From contig NZ_SDKD01000014.1 of the NCBI RefSeq assembly GCF_004521915.1, forward strand, positions 62,001-126,000: a stretch of 64,000 nucleotides of DNA, written 5' to 3'. Both the position numbers and the translations under genes were made by a program. Below, one piece after another: positions 26,588-35,511 of the stretch. Numbering within the stretch: position 1 is the stretch's first letter; every line of letters starts with the position of its first letter. Source of the stretch: Brevibacillus migulae. Its GTDB lineage: Bacteria; Bacillota; Bacilli; Brevibacillales; Brevibacillaceae. Below the pieces are notes generated by a model. The model was not told the DNA's origin. It did not search any database and saw nothing but the letters and a program-made list of their open reading frames with translations.

Positions 26588-26689
26588 TAGCTGGTACCAT
26601 AGCATAAGAACGATTGTTCGCTTTATCTGGGCAACTATGGTAAAGTATAGATACAAGACAATCTGTATGTGGCAAGAGGTGGTACAACA

Positions 26690-28021
26690 ATGAATGAATG
26701 GCTGATGGTGGCCTCGGTAGGTCTCAACCTGATCATGCTGGTGCTGGTATTGATCCTGCTGACCCGCAAGGCACCTGATGATCGCGGCAGAGAGTGGGAG
26801 TCCCGTTTTGCTGTCTTGCAAAATGGCCTGGACAAGCTGGAGAAAAGCATGCGCGAGGAGATTTCGCACAACCGCCAGGAGGGCAGTCTGACCGCGAAAC
26901 AGAATCGGGAAGAGCTGCACCAATCCCTGAGCTTGATGAATCGTACGCTGATGGCCAATATGGGCGAGATGGCCACACAGCAAAAGCATCTGCTGGACAG
27001 CTTTGCGGACCGTCTGGGAGAAATGACCCGTCTGAACGAGCAGATGCTGGGACAGGTCAGAGAGACGATGGAGCAAAAGCTTACCTTTTTGCAGGAGGAT
27101 AACAATAAAAAGCTGGAGCAGATGCGGCAGACGGTCGACGAGAAGCTGCATGCCACACTGGAACAGCGATTGGGGGATTCCTTCAAGCTGGTCAGTGAGC
27201 GTCTGGAGCAGGTCCACAAAGGGCTGGGCGAGATGCAGGCATTGGCTTCGGGTGTGGGCGATTTGAAAAAAGTGCTGTCAAATGTGAAGACGCGCGGCAC
27301 ATTAGGGGAAATCCAACTGGGCAATCTGCTCGAGCAGATGATGAGCCCGGAGCAGTATGAGCAAAATGTAGCGACCAAACAAGGTTCGGCCGATCGCGTG
27401 GAATTTGCGGTCAAGCTGCCGGCTGGCGAAGAATCAGGCCATATATACTTGCCGATCGATTCGAAATTTCCGCTCGAGGATTACCAGCGGTTGCTCGATG
27501 CGCAGGAAGAAGGCAATGTGCTGCTTGCCCAGGAAGCGGCGAAGCAGCTGGAAGCGCGCATCAAGCTGGAGGCGAAAACGATACGGGAGAAATATCTGGA
27601 GCCGCCATATACGACAGATTTTGCGATTATGTTTTTGCCGATCGAAGGCTTGTTTGCGGAGGTGCTGCGCAGAAGCGGCCTATGGGACACGCTGCAGCGG
27701 GAGTACCGGGTGATCATTACCGGCCCGACGACGCTGACAGCTTTGCTGAACAGCTTGCAGATGGGCTTCCGCACGCTCGCGATCCAAAAGCGGTCGAGCG
27801 AGGTCTGGCAGCTGCTGGGCGCGGTGAAAACCGAATTTGGGAAGTTTGCAGACGTGCTCGCCAAAACACAGAAAAAACTGCAGGAAGCGAGCAGCACCAT
27901 CGAAACAGCGGCCGTTCGCACCCGTGCCATCGAAAGACGCCTGCGCAGTGTGCAAGAGCTGCCGGTCAGTGAAGCGGAAAGGCTCCTGCCCGATTGGGAT
28001 GCTGTGGTCCCTGAACGGTAA
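26690..28021 (+). CDS. rmuC: RmuC-family DNA recombination protein
   Basis: A 443-residue protein with an N-terminal membrane anchor (residues 4-23), a long coiled coil to about residue 195, and the PD-(D/E)XK-like RmuC nuclease domain with GTLGEIQLGNLLEQ, the LPIDSKFPLEDYQ motif, IMFLPIEGLFAEVLR and the conserved end. It limits inversions at short inverted repeats in Escherichia coli. AGAGGTGGT precedes the ATG at 26690; seven earlier in-frame codons lack a site. Confidence 0.9.
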   Translation: MNEWLMVASVGLNLIMLVLVLILLTRKAPDDRGREWESRFAVLQNGLDKLEKSMREEISHNRQEGSLTAKQNREELHQSLSLMNRTLMANMGEMATQQKHLLDSFADRLGEMTRLNEQMLGQVRETMEQKLTFLQEDNNKKLEQMRQTVDEKLHATLEQRLGDSFKLVSERLEQVHKGLGEMQALASGVGDLKKVLSNVKTRGTLGEIQLGNLLEQMMSPEQYEQNVATKQGSADRVEFAVKLPAGEESGHIYLPIDSKFPLEDYQRLLDAQEEGNVLLAQEAAKQLEARIKLEAKTIREKYLEPPYTTDFAIMFLPIEGLFAEVLRRSGLWDTLQREYRVIITGPTTLTALLNSLQMGFRTLAIQKRSSEVWQLLGAVKTEFGKFADVLAKTQKKLQEASSTIETAAVRTRAIERRLRSVQELPVSEAERLLPDWDAVVPER

Positions 28022-28044
28022 TGCTCATGATTTCGTCACGATTT

Positions 28045-28062
28045 TTGTGAGAAACATCACAA
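28045..28062. promoter_or_regulatory. Perfect FNR/CRP- or Rex-type palindrome
   Basis: TTGTGA at 28045-28050 and TCACAA at 28057-28062 flank six bases, and the symmetry extends one further base each side. This matches both the FNR/CRP consensus (TGTGA-N6-TCACA) and the Rex operator (TTGTGA-N6-TCACAA). A TATAGT -10 at 28083-28088 with no good -35 puts the centre at about -41.5, the class II activator position. That spacing favours an FNR/CRP-type activator over Rex. Confidence 0.6.
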
Positions 28063-28082
28063 ATGCGGAGCGCTCTTCCTTC

Positions 28083-28088
28083 TATAGT
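28083..28088 (+). promoter_or_regulatory. -10 element of the YugN-like gene
   Basis: TATAGT lies 39 bases upstream of the start codon. The base run 17 upstream (CAAATG) is a poor -35, which suggests that transcription needs the factor bound at 28045-28062. Confidence 0.5.
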
Positions 28089-28126
28089 ATGAGCTAAGAA
28101 GGCATACGACGGAAGGAAGAACCAAG

Positions 28127-28552
28127 ATGAAAAACATTGAAACGAATCTGGTAGGTCAGGAATTTTCATTTGCTGAGCTGGATGATGTGCTGCATGAGCT
28201 GGGCTTTATCCGCGGCAGCATGTGGGACTACGATTATGCGGATTATGATTATCCGCTGCAGCTGAACAAGCTGGGAGAGAATGTATTCCTGCGGATCTGC
28301 ACACACGCGACCAGCGGTAAGATCGAGGGCCGCGGCTGCACCGTGATGATCAATCAGATCGGATTGGTCGGCGGAAAATATCAGCAAGGCGTACAGGAGC
28401 AGTTCAAGGCGGATCGCCGGCAGCTGGACCGCTCGCGAGAACTACTGGAGCAACTGGCAGCCCGCTATCAGTTTCCTGTTGAAATCTCGCTGGAGACGGC
28501 AGAAAAGAACACAAGCAAGCATTACGCAGCAGGCATGCTGCCAACGGCATAA
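28127..28552 (+). CDS. YugN-like family protein
   Basis: A 141-residue cytoplasmic protein. The region from residue 17 to 60 (DVLHELGFIRGSMWDYD, then LRICTHATSG) resembles the Bacillus YugN family, whose function is not known. GGAAGGAAG precedes the start. The FNR/Rex-type operator upstream suggests a link to oxygen limitation or redox state, an inference from the site alone. A strong terminator follows, so the gene is monocistronic. Confidence 0.65.
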   Translation: MKNIETNLVGQEFSFAELDDVLHELGFIRGSMWDYDYADYDYPLQLNKLGENVFLRICTHATSGKIEGRGCTVMINQIGLVGGKYQQGVQEQFKADRRQLDRSRELLEQLAARYQFPVEISLETAEKNTSKHYAAGMLPTA

Positions 28553-28562
28553 ATTCGAAGCC

Positions 28563-28588
28563 AAAAGACGGAGAGATCCGTCTTTTTC
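28563..28588 (+). terminator. Strong rho-independent terminator
   Basis: AAAAGACGGA at 28563-28572 pairs fully with TCCGTCTTTT at 28577-28586 around a GAGA loop; the T-run is part of the stem. Confidence 0.9.
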
Positions 28589-28644
28589 TTCTCCTTCCAC
28601 TTTTTTTGCATTGAGCCGGATCCCCGCCGTGTAGTAGACTCCAA

Positions 28645-28720
28645 TTGTAGCAACTACAACCCCTCAACAAAACATGATGTAGCGTTAATTAGATTGCCGG
28701 CCAGCTGATGGCTGGTTTTT
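28645..28720 (+). promoter_or_regulatory. Inverted repeat and stem-loop upstream of the VanW gene
   Basis: Two structures lie here. TTGTAG-CAA-CTACAA (28645-28659) is a perfect six-base inverted repeat that could be an operator. CCAGC-TGATG-GCTGG (28701-28715) followed by five T looks like a small terminator or attenuator in front of the gene. I cannot say whether they act together. Confidence 0.4.
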
Positions 28721-28784
28721 CTTTCGCCTGAAATGGTCGTTGACATAAACATAAATCGATAGAAAAACAGGAGGAATGCTTAGC

Positions 28785-29414
28785 ATGAATCAAAAGCGTA
28801 TCACAATCGCGGCACTTGCCCTGTTCTTGACTTGCGGAGTCCTCTTGGGCGGATTCCCGCAAGCAGCCGATGCGAAAGCCGCAGCTGCGAATGAACAAAC
28901 CTCCCCGTTTTTGGATGACAAGATGGACAAGGATTTGAAAAAGATTCTTACACGCCAGTCCCCATCGCTTCTGGGCATCTACGTGACGACGATGTTCACC
29001 AGCACGGACGAGCGCATTCATAATGTGAGAAAAGCCGCGAAACAAATCAATGGTGTCGAGATTGGCCCAAACGAAACATTCTCGTACAATGAGACCGTCG
29101 GCAACTCCAATATTGCAGGAGATGGCTGGAAGCAAGCAGGTACCTACGTTGGCGGAAAACTGGTCGAAGATTACGGCGGCGGGATCTGCCAAGTATCCTC
29201 TACCTTGTTCAATGCGGCGGAGAAAGCGGGGATGGTGATGGTCGAGCGCCATTCACACAGCAAGACGGTTCCGTATGTTCCCCAAGGCAAAGATGCGACG
29301 GTAGCCTATGGTGCATTGGACTTTAAATTTACGAATCCATATGATTATCCTGTAAAAATTAAAGCAAAAGTGTACGATGATGCTTACGTACTCGTACGTA
29401 TTGTAAAAGCCTGA
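28785..29414 (+). CDS. VanW-family exported protein
   Basis: A 209-residue protein with a signal peptide (cleavage near residue 27, after an ADA-type site) and a complete VanW domain: GPNETFSYNETVG, GGKLVEDYGGGICQVSS, ERHSHS and the FKFTNPYDYPVKI end. The family is linked to cell-wall processes in spore formers and to glycopeptide-resistance clusters, but no activity is established. GGAGG lies 10 bases before the ATG at 28785; the ATG at 28776 touches the site and is unlikely. Confidence 0.87.
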   Translation: MNQKRITIAALALFLTCGVLLGGFPQAADAKAAAANEQTSPFLDDKMDKDLKKILTRQSPSLLGIYVTTMFTSTDERIHNVRKAAKQINGVEIGPNETFSYNETVGNSNIAGDGWKQAGTYVGGKLVEDYGGGICQVSSTLFNAAEKAGMVMVERHSHSKTVPYVPQGKDATVAYGALDFKFTNPYDYPVKIKAKVYDDAYVLVRIVKA

Positions 29415-29430
29415 CAACATTCACACTCGC

Positions 29431-29482
29431 AACGAAAAAAGACCCGGTACGGCTGTTAGCCAGTGCCGGGTCTTTTTTCGTT
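29431..29482. terminator. Bidirectional terminator, 17-base arms
   Basis: AACGAAAAAAGACCCGG at 29431-29447 is the exact reverse complement of 29466-29482. T-runs occur on both strands. It serves the VanW gene on the plus strand and the small gene at 29498-29614 on the minus strand. Confidence 0.92.
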
Positions 29483-29497
29483 CCGCCCAAAACGTTT

Positions 29498-29614
29498 TCA
29501 GCTGTATAACGTCACATAGGTGAGGACAATGAGCAAGGCCAATGTACCAAAAATGATGCCCAAGATCGTTCCCGTGCCCATACGACTTTTCTGTTTTGTA
29601 TCCATCCGACTCAT
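29498..29614 (-). CDS. 38-residue single-pass membrane protein
   Basis: A short gene on the minus strand. The product begins with a charged segment (MSRMDTKQKSRM), followed by one hydrophobic helix at residues 15-36 (GTILGIIFGTLALLIVLTYV). AAGGAGAGG lies a few bases before the ATG, and the stop runs into the shared bidirectional terminator, so ribosome site, frame and terminator all agree. No family is recognised. Confidence 0.65.
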   Translation of the reverse strand: MSRMDTKQKSRMGTGTILGIIFGTLALLIVLTYVTLYS

Positions 29615-29713
29615 CCAGGTAACCTCTCCTTCTTGATGTTATTGCTATTTTGTCCCAAGAAAAGCGCTTGCATGTGTTATGATAGAAAGAAAGGGATGAC
29701 GGGACGGGGATCT

Positions 29714-30142
29714 ATGGAGAAAGTAGTCTTGCGCGGACATCATCTCCTGTGCGTGCACGGATTTCGCGGCATGGGATACAGTCCGGCATTTGTCGAAAAA
29801 ATGCGAAGTGTCGTGGAGCAGATTCGGGATGTCGATACTGATTTTCCGATCCAGGTGATCAGAGGCTTTGATATGACCTGTCAGGTCTGTCCCCATAAGG
29901 GCGCAGTAGCCTGCGAAGCCAATGAAGGATCCGAAGAGCACGTACAGACGCTTGATCGCAATGTGATCGGTCATCTCGGCTTGCAGGAAAATCAGTCGTA
30001 CCAAAAGTCGGAGCTGGTGGCCTTGACCCGCGAAAAAGTAGCCCCGGACGATCTGGATGTATTGTGTGCAGGCTGCTCATGGCTGCCGTATGGGGTCTGC
30101 AAAGAAGGGATTGCCCAGCTGCGGGGCAAGGATATCCGCTAA
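29714..30142 (+). CDS. DUF1284 protein
   Basis: A 142-residue cytoplasmic protein that starts with the DUF1284 signature LRGHHLLCVHGFRGMGY. It has paired cysteines (TCQVCPH and CAGCSW) and three others, which suggests a metal or iron-sulfur site. I chose the ATG at 29714 because it gives the family N-terminus and leaves a normal leader after a possible TATGAT -10 near 29679. An ATG at 29696 with GAAAGGG is an alternative. Function is unknown. Confidence 0.75.
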   Translation: MEKVVLRGHHLLCVHGFRGMGYSPAFVEKMRSVVEQIRDVDTDFPIQVIRGFDMTCQVCPHKGAVACEANEGSEEHVQTLDRNVIGHLGLQENQSYQKSELVALTREKVAPDDLDVLCAGCSWLPYGVCKEGIAQLRGKDIR

Positions 30143-30178
30143 TGTGGCGACAATTTTCACGAAATACCAGCTTTTCAG

Positions 30179-30210
30179 TGTCGAAATGAATGAGTGAATC
30201 GTGGTAATAT
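30179..30210 (+). promoter_or_regulatory. Promoter with Spo0A-box-like element
   Basis: An extended -10 (TGGTAATAT, hexamer at 30205-30210) lies 45 bases upstream of the GTG start. The -35 position holds a perfect TGTCGAA (30179-30185), the core Spo0A box. Spo0A-activated SigA promoters often have the box over the -35 element. This is a pattern match only. Confidence 0.4.
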
Positions 30211-30255
30211 ACTACAGAATACGATTATCAAAAAGAAAGAGAGTAGGGACATAGA

Positions 30256-32310
30256 GTGAAACGATCTGTTACCTGCCTGCTGGCTACCGTCCTTTTGGTT
30301 GCAGGCGTCGTCCCTGTTGGTGACGCCGGCGCAGCCAACCGTTCCAATGCCGCTGCGGCTAATGCAGCGCTGCAGAGCCAAAAGAACGTGGCCACAGTAA
30401 AAAAGCCGCTCCATCACCAGATTTCCTTCAATGATTACCAGGTCGTTGGATTAAATGAAAATGGATGGAACTGGGTGCGCAATAATGAGTTTATCTTGCC
30501 GGCCAATACTCCGCTGGATATTGATATACTGCAATATACGTATTCGTCAGAGGGGAAGAATGCGGTTAACCGCAAAAAAGTCATTTTAGACGGAACCGAG
30601 CTGGTTGAGTATCGCGGGGAGGTAAGTTCCCCAGAGCATGTGCTTCCTTGGAAGGTACCGCGCTTTACGATTCCGGCATCCCTTCTTTCCGCTGGCGAGC
30701 ATCTCCTGACTTTTATCGCGGAGGATGGCAATGGCCAGGCGGGGACGGTCAGCGTGAAATTTATCGTCGAGGAGCCAGCGTCCAGTCTCAATGTTTACCA
30801 AGGAACGGATGCCACAGGACCGCTGATTGCGTCGGGCTCTACGCAGACCATTTTCGCCAGCAGTGGCTCCATGAGGTTTTATGCGGGCGAACAGGGAACG
30901 TGGAAGGTATATACCAAGGGATCGGCCACGGAGTTAAAAGGTGCGTACGGACTCCGATACAATACGGGTACCTTGGAAGCCGGCTCCTATGAGATCGCCT
31001 ATAAGCCGCTGAAGGAAGGGGCGGAAGAGTGGCGAATCACGCTCGAAATCGGATTGCCCCCGATCTACCAGATCGTGAATGGGGAAAAGCAAAAAATAGC
31101 ACCGGGTCAAAAAATCACGGCTCCCAGTGTGCCGGCTATTATCCAGCTGAGTGCGGATACACCCGGGAGATGGTACGTAAACGGGACCAATCAGGCAACA
31201 ACGAATGAGCGAGATTTTGAAGTCATGCTCCCTGAAACGCTCCGCGGGATGACCGTAACCGTCTACTATCAACCGGATGGTTTTGATGGTGCCACCCCGA
31301 GCCAAGTGCAAATTGACGTGCCAGTGGGAGAGAGTCCTGCAACGAATACGTGCGATCCAAGTCAAGCGCTGGCCACGTTGGACATCATGACAAAATCGAA
31401 CGATGACTCCGATCTGGAGCTGGAAAAAATCAATCTGAAGTCATCCACCACGACGCTTGATATCTATCAAGACCCGCTGCATGAAATCTGGATTACCACG
31501 TCAGCTGACCATATGGAGCATGGAAGCCGGGCAGATGAAGAAGAAGGTCCGGGTATCTGGGCTGTAAACAATGTGGTCGTAGATGCTGCCCGATTGAACT
31601 GGGATCATACCGGGCTCAATATTGCTTCGTTTGGCGTTGGGACGCACAATATCAGATACATCAGCAAGGGAAACACAAAGACGCAGTGGTGCGGCAGCAT
31701 CCGCATCATTGAAGACGAGCCGCCTGTGTTGGCATCCTTGACCTGCGAGGCTGATGAATCCGGTCCAAGCCCGCAGCTAATTCCAATTCGTCTGGAGACG
31801 GACAAGGGAGAGGAACTGCCGGAAAACGGAAGTGTGGAAATCAACTCTCTATCCGAGCTGTCCAAGTATGATGCCTTGACCATGAAGGCGAATCATGTGG
31901 CCAACTATGGGACCAAACGGATTAAAAAGGGCTCCAAATCGAACCGTACCTATTTGAACGTTCCGGATGTGCGCTGGGAATACGATGTGAACTATTTTGG
32001 AGAAAAACAGAATTTTGGCGGCAATATTTTCTCCCAAAATAAAGTCGACATTCTCTACGAAGGCAAAGTGATCAAGACGATCCGGCCAAAGAGTGAACGG
32101 GACTTTGGGGATAAATCCGGCATGAAATCGCTGAACCTGGAATCCATCATTAAAGCAAACGATGCGAAGCCAGGAAAGTATACGATCCGGATCACCCACG
32201 AGCTTGCGAATAATGAGTGTAAAGTTGACAGACGTCACGATGTAGATGACAAGGATATCGATAGAGTCGAACAGGAACAAGTCTTTACAACTACAATTGT
32301 ACTGAAATAA
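30256..32310 (+). CDS. Large exported protein of unknown function
   Basis: A 684-residue protein with a signal peptide (KRSVTCLLATVLLVAGVVPV, cleavage near residue 27) and no anchor that I can see. The mature part is beta-rich. Segments around residues 170-270 and 270-360 look like Ig-like or bacterial surface modules, and there are five cysteines in the last two thirds that could pair outside the cell. No enzyme motif is evident. The start is a GTG with AGGG 7 bases upstream. The unit is bounded by its own promoter and terminator. Confidence 0.65.
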   Translation: MKRSVTCLLATVLLVAGVVPVGDAGAANRSNAAAANAALQSQKNVATVKKPLHHQISFNDYQVVGLNENGWNWVRNNEFILPANTPLDIDILQYTYSSEGKNAVNRKKVILDGTELVEYRGEVSSPEHVLPWKVPRFTIPASLLSAGEHLLTFIAEDGNGQAGTVSVKFIVEEPASSLNVYQGTDATGPLIASGSTQTIFASSGSMRFYAGEQGTWKVYTKGSATELKGAYGLRYNTGTLEAGSYEIAYKPLKEGAEEWRITLEIGLPPIYQIVNGEKQKIAPGQKITAPSVPAIIQLSADTPGRWYVNGTNQATTNERDFEVMLPETLRGMTVTVYYQPDGFDGATPSQVQIDVPVGESPATNTCDPSQALATLDIMTKSNDDSDLELEKINLKSSTTTLDIYQDPLHEIWITTSADHMEHGSRADEEEGPGIWAVNNVVVDAARLNWDHTGLNIASFGVGTHNIRYISKGNTKTQWCGSIRIIEDEPPVLASLTCEADESGPSPQLIPIRLETDKGEELPENGSVEINSLSELSKYDALTMKANHVANYGTKRIKKGSKSNRTYLNVPDVRWEYDVNYFGEKQNFGGNIFSQNKVDILYEGKVIKTIRPKSERDFGDKSGMKSLNLESIIKANDAKPGKYTIRITHELANNECKVDRRHDVDDKDIDRVEQEQVFTTTIVLK

Positions 32311-32312
32311 AA

Positions 32313-32355
32313 GACAAAAACTTGCCTCTTATAACAAGGGGCAAGTTTTTTTGTC
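32313..32355. terminator. Bidirectional terminator
   Basis: GACAAAAACTTGCC pairs with GGCAAGTTTTTTTGTC around a short loop, with T-runs on both strands. It ends the exported-protein gene and the convergent acetyltransferase gene. Confidence 0.85.
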
Positions 32356-32422
32356 GATATATAATTTCAGTGACATAAGACAAACGAAGGCTTCACCAAA
32401 GACTTGGCGGAACCAAGGTTTT

Positions 32423-32977
32423 CTAATATTCATCCTGCTTCTGCAAATCCTCACTCGTGATGGCATAGATCACATGATCCTCCCATACGCCATGAATATT
32501 CAAGTAACGCAGCGACAAGCCCTCATAACGGAAGCCCGCTTTCTCCAATACCTTGATGGAAGCGACGTTGCGCGGCATAACGGCACCTTGCACACGATGC
32601 AGGCCGAGCTTGTCGAAGGCTTCCGTGACAGCAAGCCGTACCGCTTTTGTCATATAGCCTTTTCCATTATGCTGCTGATCCATAAAATACCCGATCGTCG
32701 CATTCTGCCAAGCACCGCGGGAGACATTGGCCAAAGCAACCCGGCCTGCCAACTGATCGTCCAGAAAAATGCCATATGCGTAAGCCTTGTCCTCCTGCCA
32801 GTCGCGTCCGGCTGCAGCGATATGGTCCTGACATCCTTCCAGGGTAAAATGGGATTCCGGCCGTATAGGCTCAAAAGGCTGCAAAAATTCTCGATTTCTC
32901 ACGCGCACCTCCAAAAGGGAATGGGCATCCACCTCGTGGAAAGGGCGGATGGATAGAGCAGGTTCACATTGCCGCAT
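32423..32977 (-). CDS. GNAT acetyltransferase (RimJ/RimL-like)
   Basis: A 184-residue N-acetyltransferase. The acetyl-CoA loop is QQHNGKGYMTKAV near residue 105, and the domain ends with the strand pair around NVASIKVLEKAGFRYEG, typical of ribosomal-protein alanine acetyltransferases. The ATG at 32977 follows GGAGGAGAATCTCT; the frame is open for 68 more codons upstream but these have no family resemblance. Substrate is unknown. Confidence 0.85.
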   Translation of the reverse strand: MRQCEPALSIRPFHEVDAHSLLEVRVRNREFLQPFEPIRPESHFTLEGCQDHIAAAGRDWQEDKAYAYGIFLDDQLAGRVALANVSRGAWQNATIGYFMDQQHNGKGYMTKAVRLAVTEAFDKLGLHRVQGAVMPRNVASIKVLEKAGFRYEGLSLRYLNIHGVWEDHVIYAITSEDLQKQDEY

Positions 32978-33071
32978 AGAGATTCTCCTCCGTTTCAAAG
33001 ACATTGGGTTATAAATTGTAACATGCAAACGTGAATACGAGAAGATAGATGGTTGCCACCGGAAGAGGAAT

Positions 33072-33101
33072 TTGATACAGTTAATAGCAATTACATATGT
33101 T
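33072..33101 (+). promoter_or_regulatory. Promoter of the dapH-dapL unit
   Basis: TTGATA at 33072-33077 and TATGTT at 33096-33101 are 18 bases apart. The expected start, near 33108, coincides with the first base of the lysine riboswitch. Confidence 0.6.
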
Positions 33102-33106
33102 TGTCT

Positions 33107-33283
33107 AAATAGAGGTGCGCAACGGATGATTACTTCTTTTCTTTGACGAGGTTGGGGAACGTGAAGAGAAGGAAAGGCCAATGCGCCGAAGTTCCGGCTG
33201 TTGCCCCGAGCGACCGGAGCTGGGGTGAATCGTGAAAAACATTCATCCTGTCATGGAAGGAGACTTTCATGGAGCGCTATTTA
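33107..33283 (+). ncRNA. Lysine riboswitch (L box)
   Basis: Conserved L-box sequence elements are present in order: AGAGGTGCGC at 33111-33120, GCGCCGAAG near 33182, and the closing TCATGGAGCGCTAT (33267-33280). AAATAG at the 5' end pairs with CTATTT at the 3' end as P1. It precedes a strong terminator and the dapH-dapL genes of the acetylated diaminopimelate pathway, so high lysine should cause early termination. Confidence 0.93.
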
Positions 33284-33302
33284 TGATTTGCGAGAGTATG
33301 AC

Positions 33303-33342
33303 ATGCAATGAGTAAGGCGATCCTTGACTCATTGCATTTTTT
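33303..33342 (+). terminator. Lysine-riboswitch terminator
   Basis: ATGCAATGAGT at 33303-33313 pairs with ACTCATTGCAT at 33327-33337. The inner AAGG-CGAT-CCTT extends the stem, and six T follow. It lies between the aptamer and dapH, as expected for transcriptional control. Confidence 0.92.
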
Positions 33343-33379
33343 GTATGTAAATATGGAAGCCAATTAGGAGGAAAAGAAC

Positions 33380-34090
33380 ATGAACATGATGGATGCAAAT
33401 GAAATTATCTCGTTTATTCAAAAGAGCGAGAAAAAAACGCCAGTGAAAGTACATATTAAAGGCCAGCTCGATGGCATTGATTTTGGCGCCAATACGAAAA
33501 GCTTCATTCAAGGCGGAGTTGGCGTGCTGTTTGGCGAATGGAAAGAAATCCAGCCTGTTTTGGAACAGCACCAAGCGCAGATTGAAGATTATGTGGTAGA
33601 AAGCGATCGCCGCAACTCCGCGATTCCGCTGCTCGATGCAAAAGGCATTCAGGCGCGGATCGAGCCAGGTGCGATCATTCGTGACCAAGTCACCATCGGA
33701 AACAATGCCGTTATCATGATGGGCGCGACCATCAACATTGGGGCTGTCATTGGGGAAGGCACCATGATCGACATGAACGCGGTGGTAGGCGGTCGTGGCA
33801 CGATCGGGAAAAACTGCCACATCGGTGCTGGCGCGGTCGTTGCGGGTGTCATCGAGCCACCATCGGCACAGCCTGTCATCATTGAAGATGACGTATTGGT
33901 TGGCGCCAATGCGGTCATTCTGGAAGGGATTCGTGTCGGTAAAGGAGCGGTTGTAGCTGCGGGAGCGGTAGTGATCGAAGACGTTCCGCCGTATACGGTC
34001 GTGGCTGGCACACCAGCGCGTGTCATCAAGCAAATTGACGAAAAAACAAAAGCGAAAACAGAGATTAAGCAAGAGCTTCGCCAATTGTAG
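33380..34090 (+). CDS. dapH: Tetrahydrodipicolinate N-acetyltransferase
   Basis: Acetylates tetrahydrodipicolinate in the acetylase branch of diaminopimelate and lysine synthesis. The 236-residue protein has the family N-terminus ([20 protein letters not shown]) and a left-handed beta-helix of hexapeptide repeats from about residue 95 to 200 (for example [22 protein letters not shown] is split over several turns). TTAGGAGG precedes the ATG. Together with the next gene and the lysine riboswitch upstream, the assignment is firm. Confidence 0.95.
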   Translation: MNMMDANEIISFIQKSEKKTPVKVHIKGQLDGIDFGANTKSFIQGGVGVLFGEWKEIQPVLEQHQAQIEDYVVESDRRNSAIPLLDAKGIQARIEPGAIIRDQVTIGNNAVIMMGATINIGAVIGEGTMIDMNAVVGGRGTIGKNCHIGAGAVVAGVIEPPSAQPVIIEDDVLVGANAVILEGIRVGKGAVVAAGAVVIEDVPPYTVVAGTPARVIKQIDEKTKAKTEIKQELRQL

Positions 34091-34100
34091 GTCAGATGGT

Positions 34101-34139
34101 AACATCCGCTCATTCTTTTGCCAAGGATGGGCGGATGTT
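34101..34139 (+). other. Stem-loop between dapH and dapL
   Basis: AACATCCGC at 34101-34109 pairs with GCGGATGTT at 34131-34139. No full T-run follows, so it may be a partial terminator or an RNA-stability element inside the operon. Confidence 0.5.
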
Positions 34140-34178
34140 TCATATCGAGCGCCAACTGCATAAGAAAGGAAGAAGCGC

Positions 34179-35312
34179 ATGTCCGTAGAAACATTTATCC
34201 AAATACGCCGGGAGCTTCATCTCATTCCGGAGCCGGGCTTCCAGGAATTCAAGACACAGCGATATGTCCTGGATTATCTGCAAAATCTTCCCCAGGATCG
34301 AATCGATATCAAGACATGGCGCACTGGCATCCTGGTCAAAGTGAAGGGCAGCCATCCGCGCAAAATGATCGCCTGGCGAACCGACATGGATGGTCTTCCG
34401 ATTGCGGAGGAGACCAATTACCCATTTCGTTCCACGCACGAAGGATATATGCATGCTTGCGGTCACGACATGCACATGGCCATTGCGCTGGGTGTGCTGA
34501 CCCACTTTGTCCATCATCCAGTGGAAGATGACTTGCTGTTTATCTTCCAACCAGCGGAAGAAGGCCCAGGAGGAGCGAAACCGCTGTTGGAAAGTGAAGA
34601 ATTCGCAGCGTGGCGTCCCGATCTGATTTATGCCCTGCATATCGCGCCAGAGTATCCGGTAGGCACCATCGCGACTCGCCCGGGCATCCTGTTTGCCAAC
34701 ACATCGGAGCTGTTTATCGAATTGACGGGGAAAGGGGGCCATGCCGCCTATCCGCATCGGGCCAATGATATGGTGGTCGCAGCCAGCCATTTGGTTACTC
34801 AATTACAGACAATCATCGCCCGCAATATCGATCCGCTTGATTCAGGAGTCGTGACCATCGGGAAGATCGAGGGCGGCACCAAGCAAAACATCATTGCCGA
34901 GAAAGCGCGCATCGAGGGAACGATCCGCACACTTTCCATGGAATCGATGACAAAAATAAAAGGGCGAATCGAGGCGCTCGTCCAAGGGATTGAAACAGGA
35001 TTTGCATGCAAGGCTTCCATCGATTATGGCTCCAATTACTGTCAGGTCTTTAATGACGAGCAGGAGACGCTGCTATTCATGGAGTGGGCCCAAGAGCAGC
35101 CGGGCATCGAAGTGATCCATTGCTCCGAAGCGATGACAGGAGAGGACTTTGGCTATATGCTTGCAGAGATCCCCGGTTTTATGTTCTGGCTGGGCGTGAA
35201 TACGCCATATGGACTGCATCATGCCAAGATTGAACCTGATGAAAAGGCGATTGAAGTGGCGCTTCGGATGGTCACCGGCTATTTGGCAAAGAAAGCGACG
35301 GAATCCGCATAA
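34179..35312 (+). CDS. dapL: N-acetyldiaminopimelate deacetylase
   Basis: M20-family metallohydrolase of 377 residues that removes the acetyl group added by DapH, a later step after transamination. The motifs are RTDMDGLP, the metal-binding [17 protein letters not shown] with the general-base glutamate, and [11 protein letters not shown]. The ATG follows GAAAGGAAG. Co-transcription with dapH and control by the lysine riboswitch are expected. Some databases use a different gene symbol for this enzyme. Confidence 0.92.
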   Translation: MSVETFIQIRRELHLIPEPGFQEFKTQRYVLDYLQNLPQDRIDIKTWRTGILVKVKGSHPRKMIAWRTDMDGLPIAEETNYPFRSTHEGYMHACGHDMHMAIALGVLTHFVHHPVEDDLLFIFQPAEEGPGGAKPLLESEEFAAWRPDLIYALHIAPEYPVGTIATRPGILFANTSELFIELTGKGGHAAYPHRANDMVVAASHLVTQLQTIIARNIDPLDSGVVTIGKIEGGTKQNIIAEKARIEGTIRTLSMESMTKIKGRIEALVQGIETGFACKASIDYGSNYCQVFNDEQETLLFMEWAQEQPGIEVIHCSEAMTGEDFGYMLAEIPGFMFWLGVNTPYGLHHAKIEPDEKAIEVALRMVTGYLAKKATESA

Positions 35313-35316
35313 ATAT

Positions 35317-35346
35317 AAAAAAAACGCCAGGCTATGGCGTTTTTTT
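35317..35346 (+). terminator. Rho-independent terminator after dapL
   Basis: ACGCCA at 35324-35329 pairs with TGGCGT at 35335-35340, with A-tract before and seven T after. It could also act on the other strand. Confidence 0.88.
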
Positions 35347-35511
35347 GTATCTTGACGGCATAAACATGTAAGAAAAAAGGCTTTATACACGGCAGTCCTC
35401 TCATTTCCTTTTCCAGCCTGTTGCTAGGAGAAGGTCTTGTTGTATTTTCGGCAATACTGGAAGTTATTAACACCCATGTGCATAAGTCGAAAATCTAGTC
35501 CATTTTCTGCC

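Noticed and set aside
26635..27414. 259-codon open frame on the minus strand over rmuC
   Set aside because: Rich in Ser, Arg and Cys, as expected for antisense of a coiled-coil gene, and without a site or a family.
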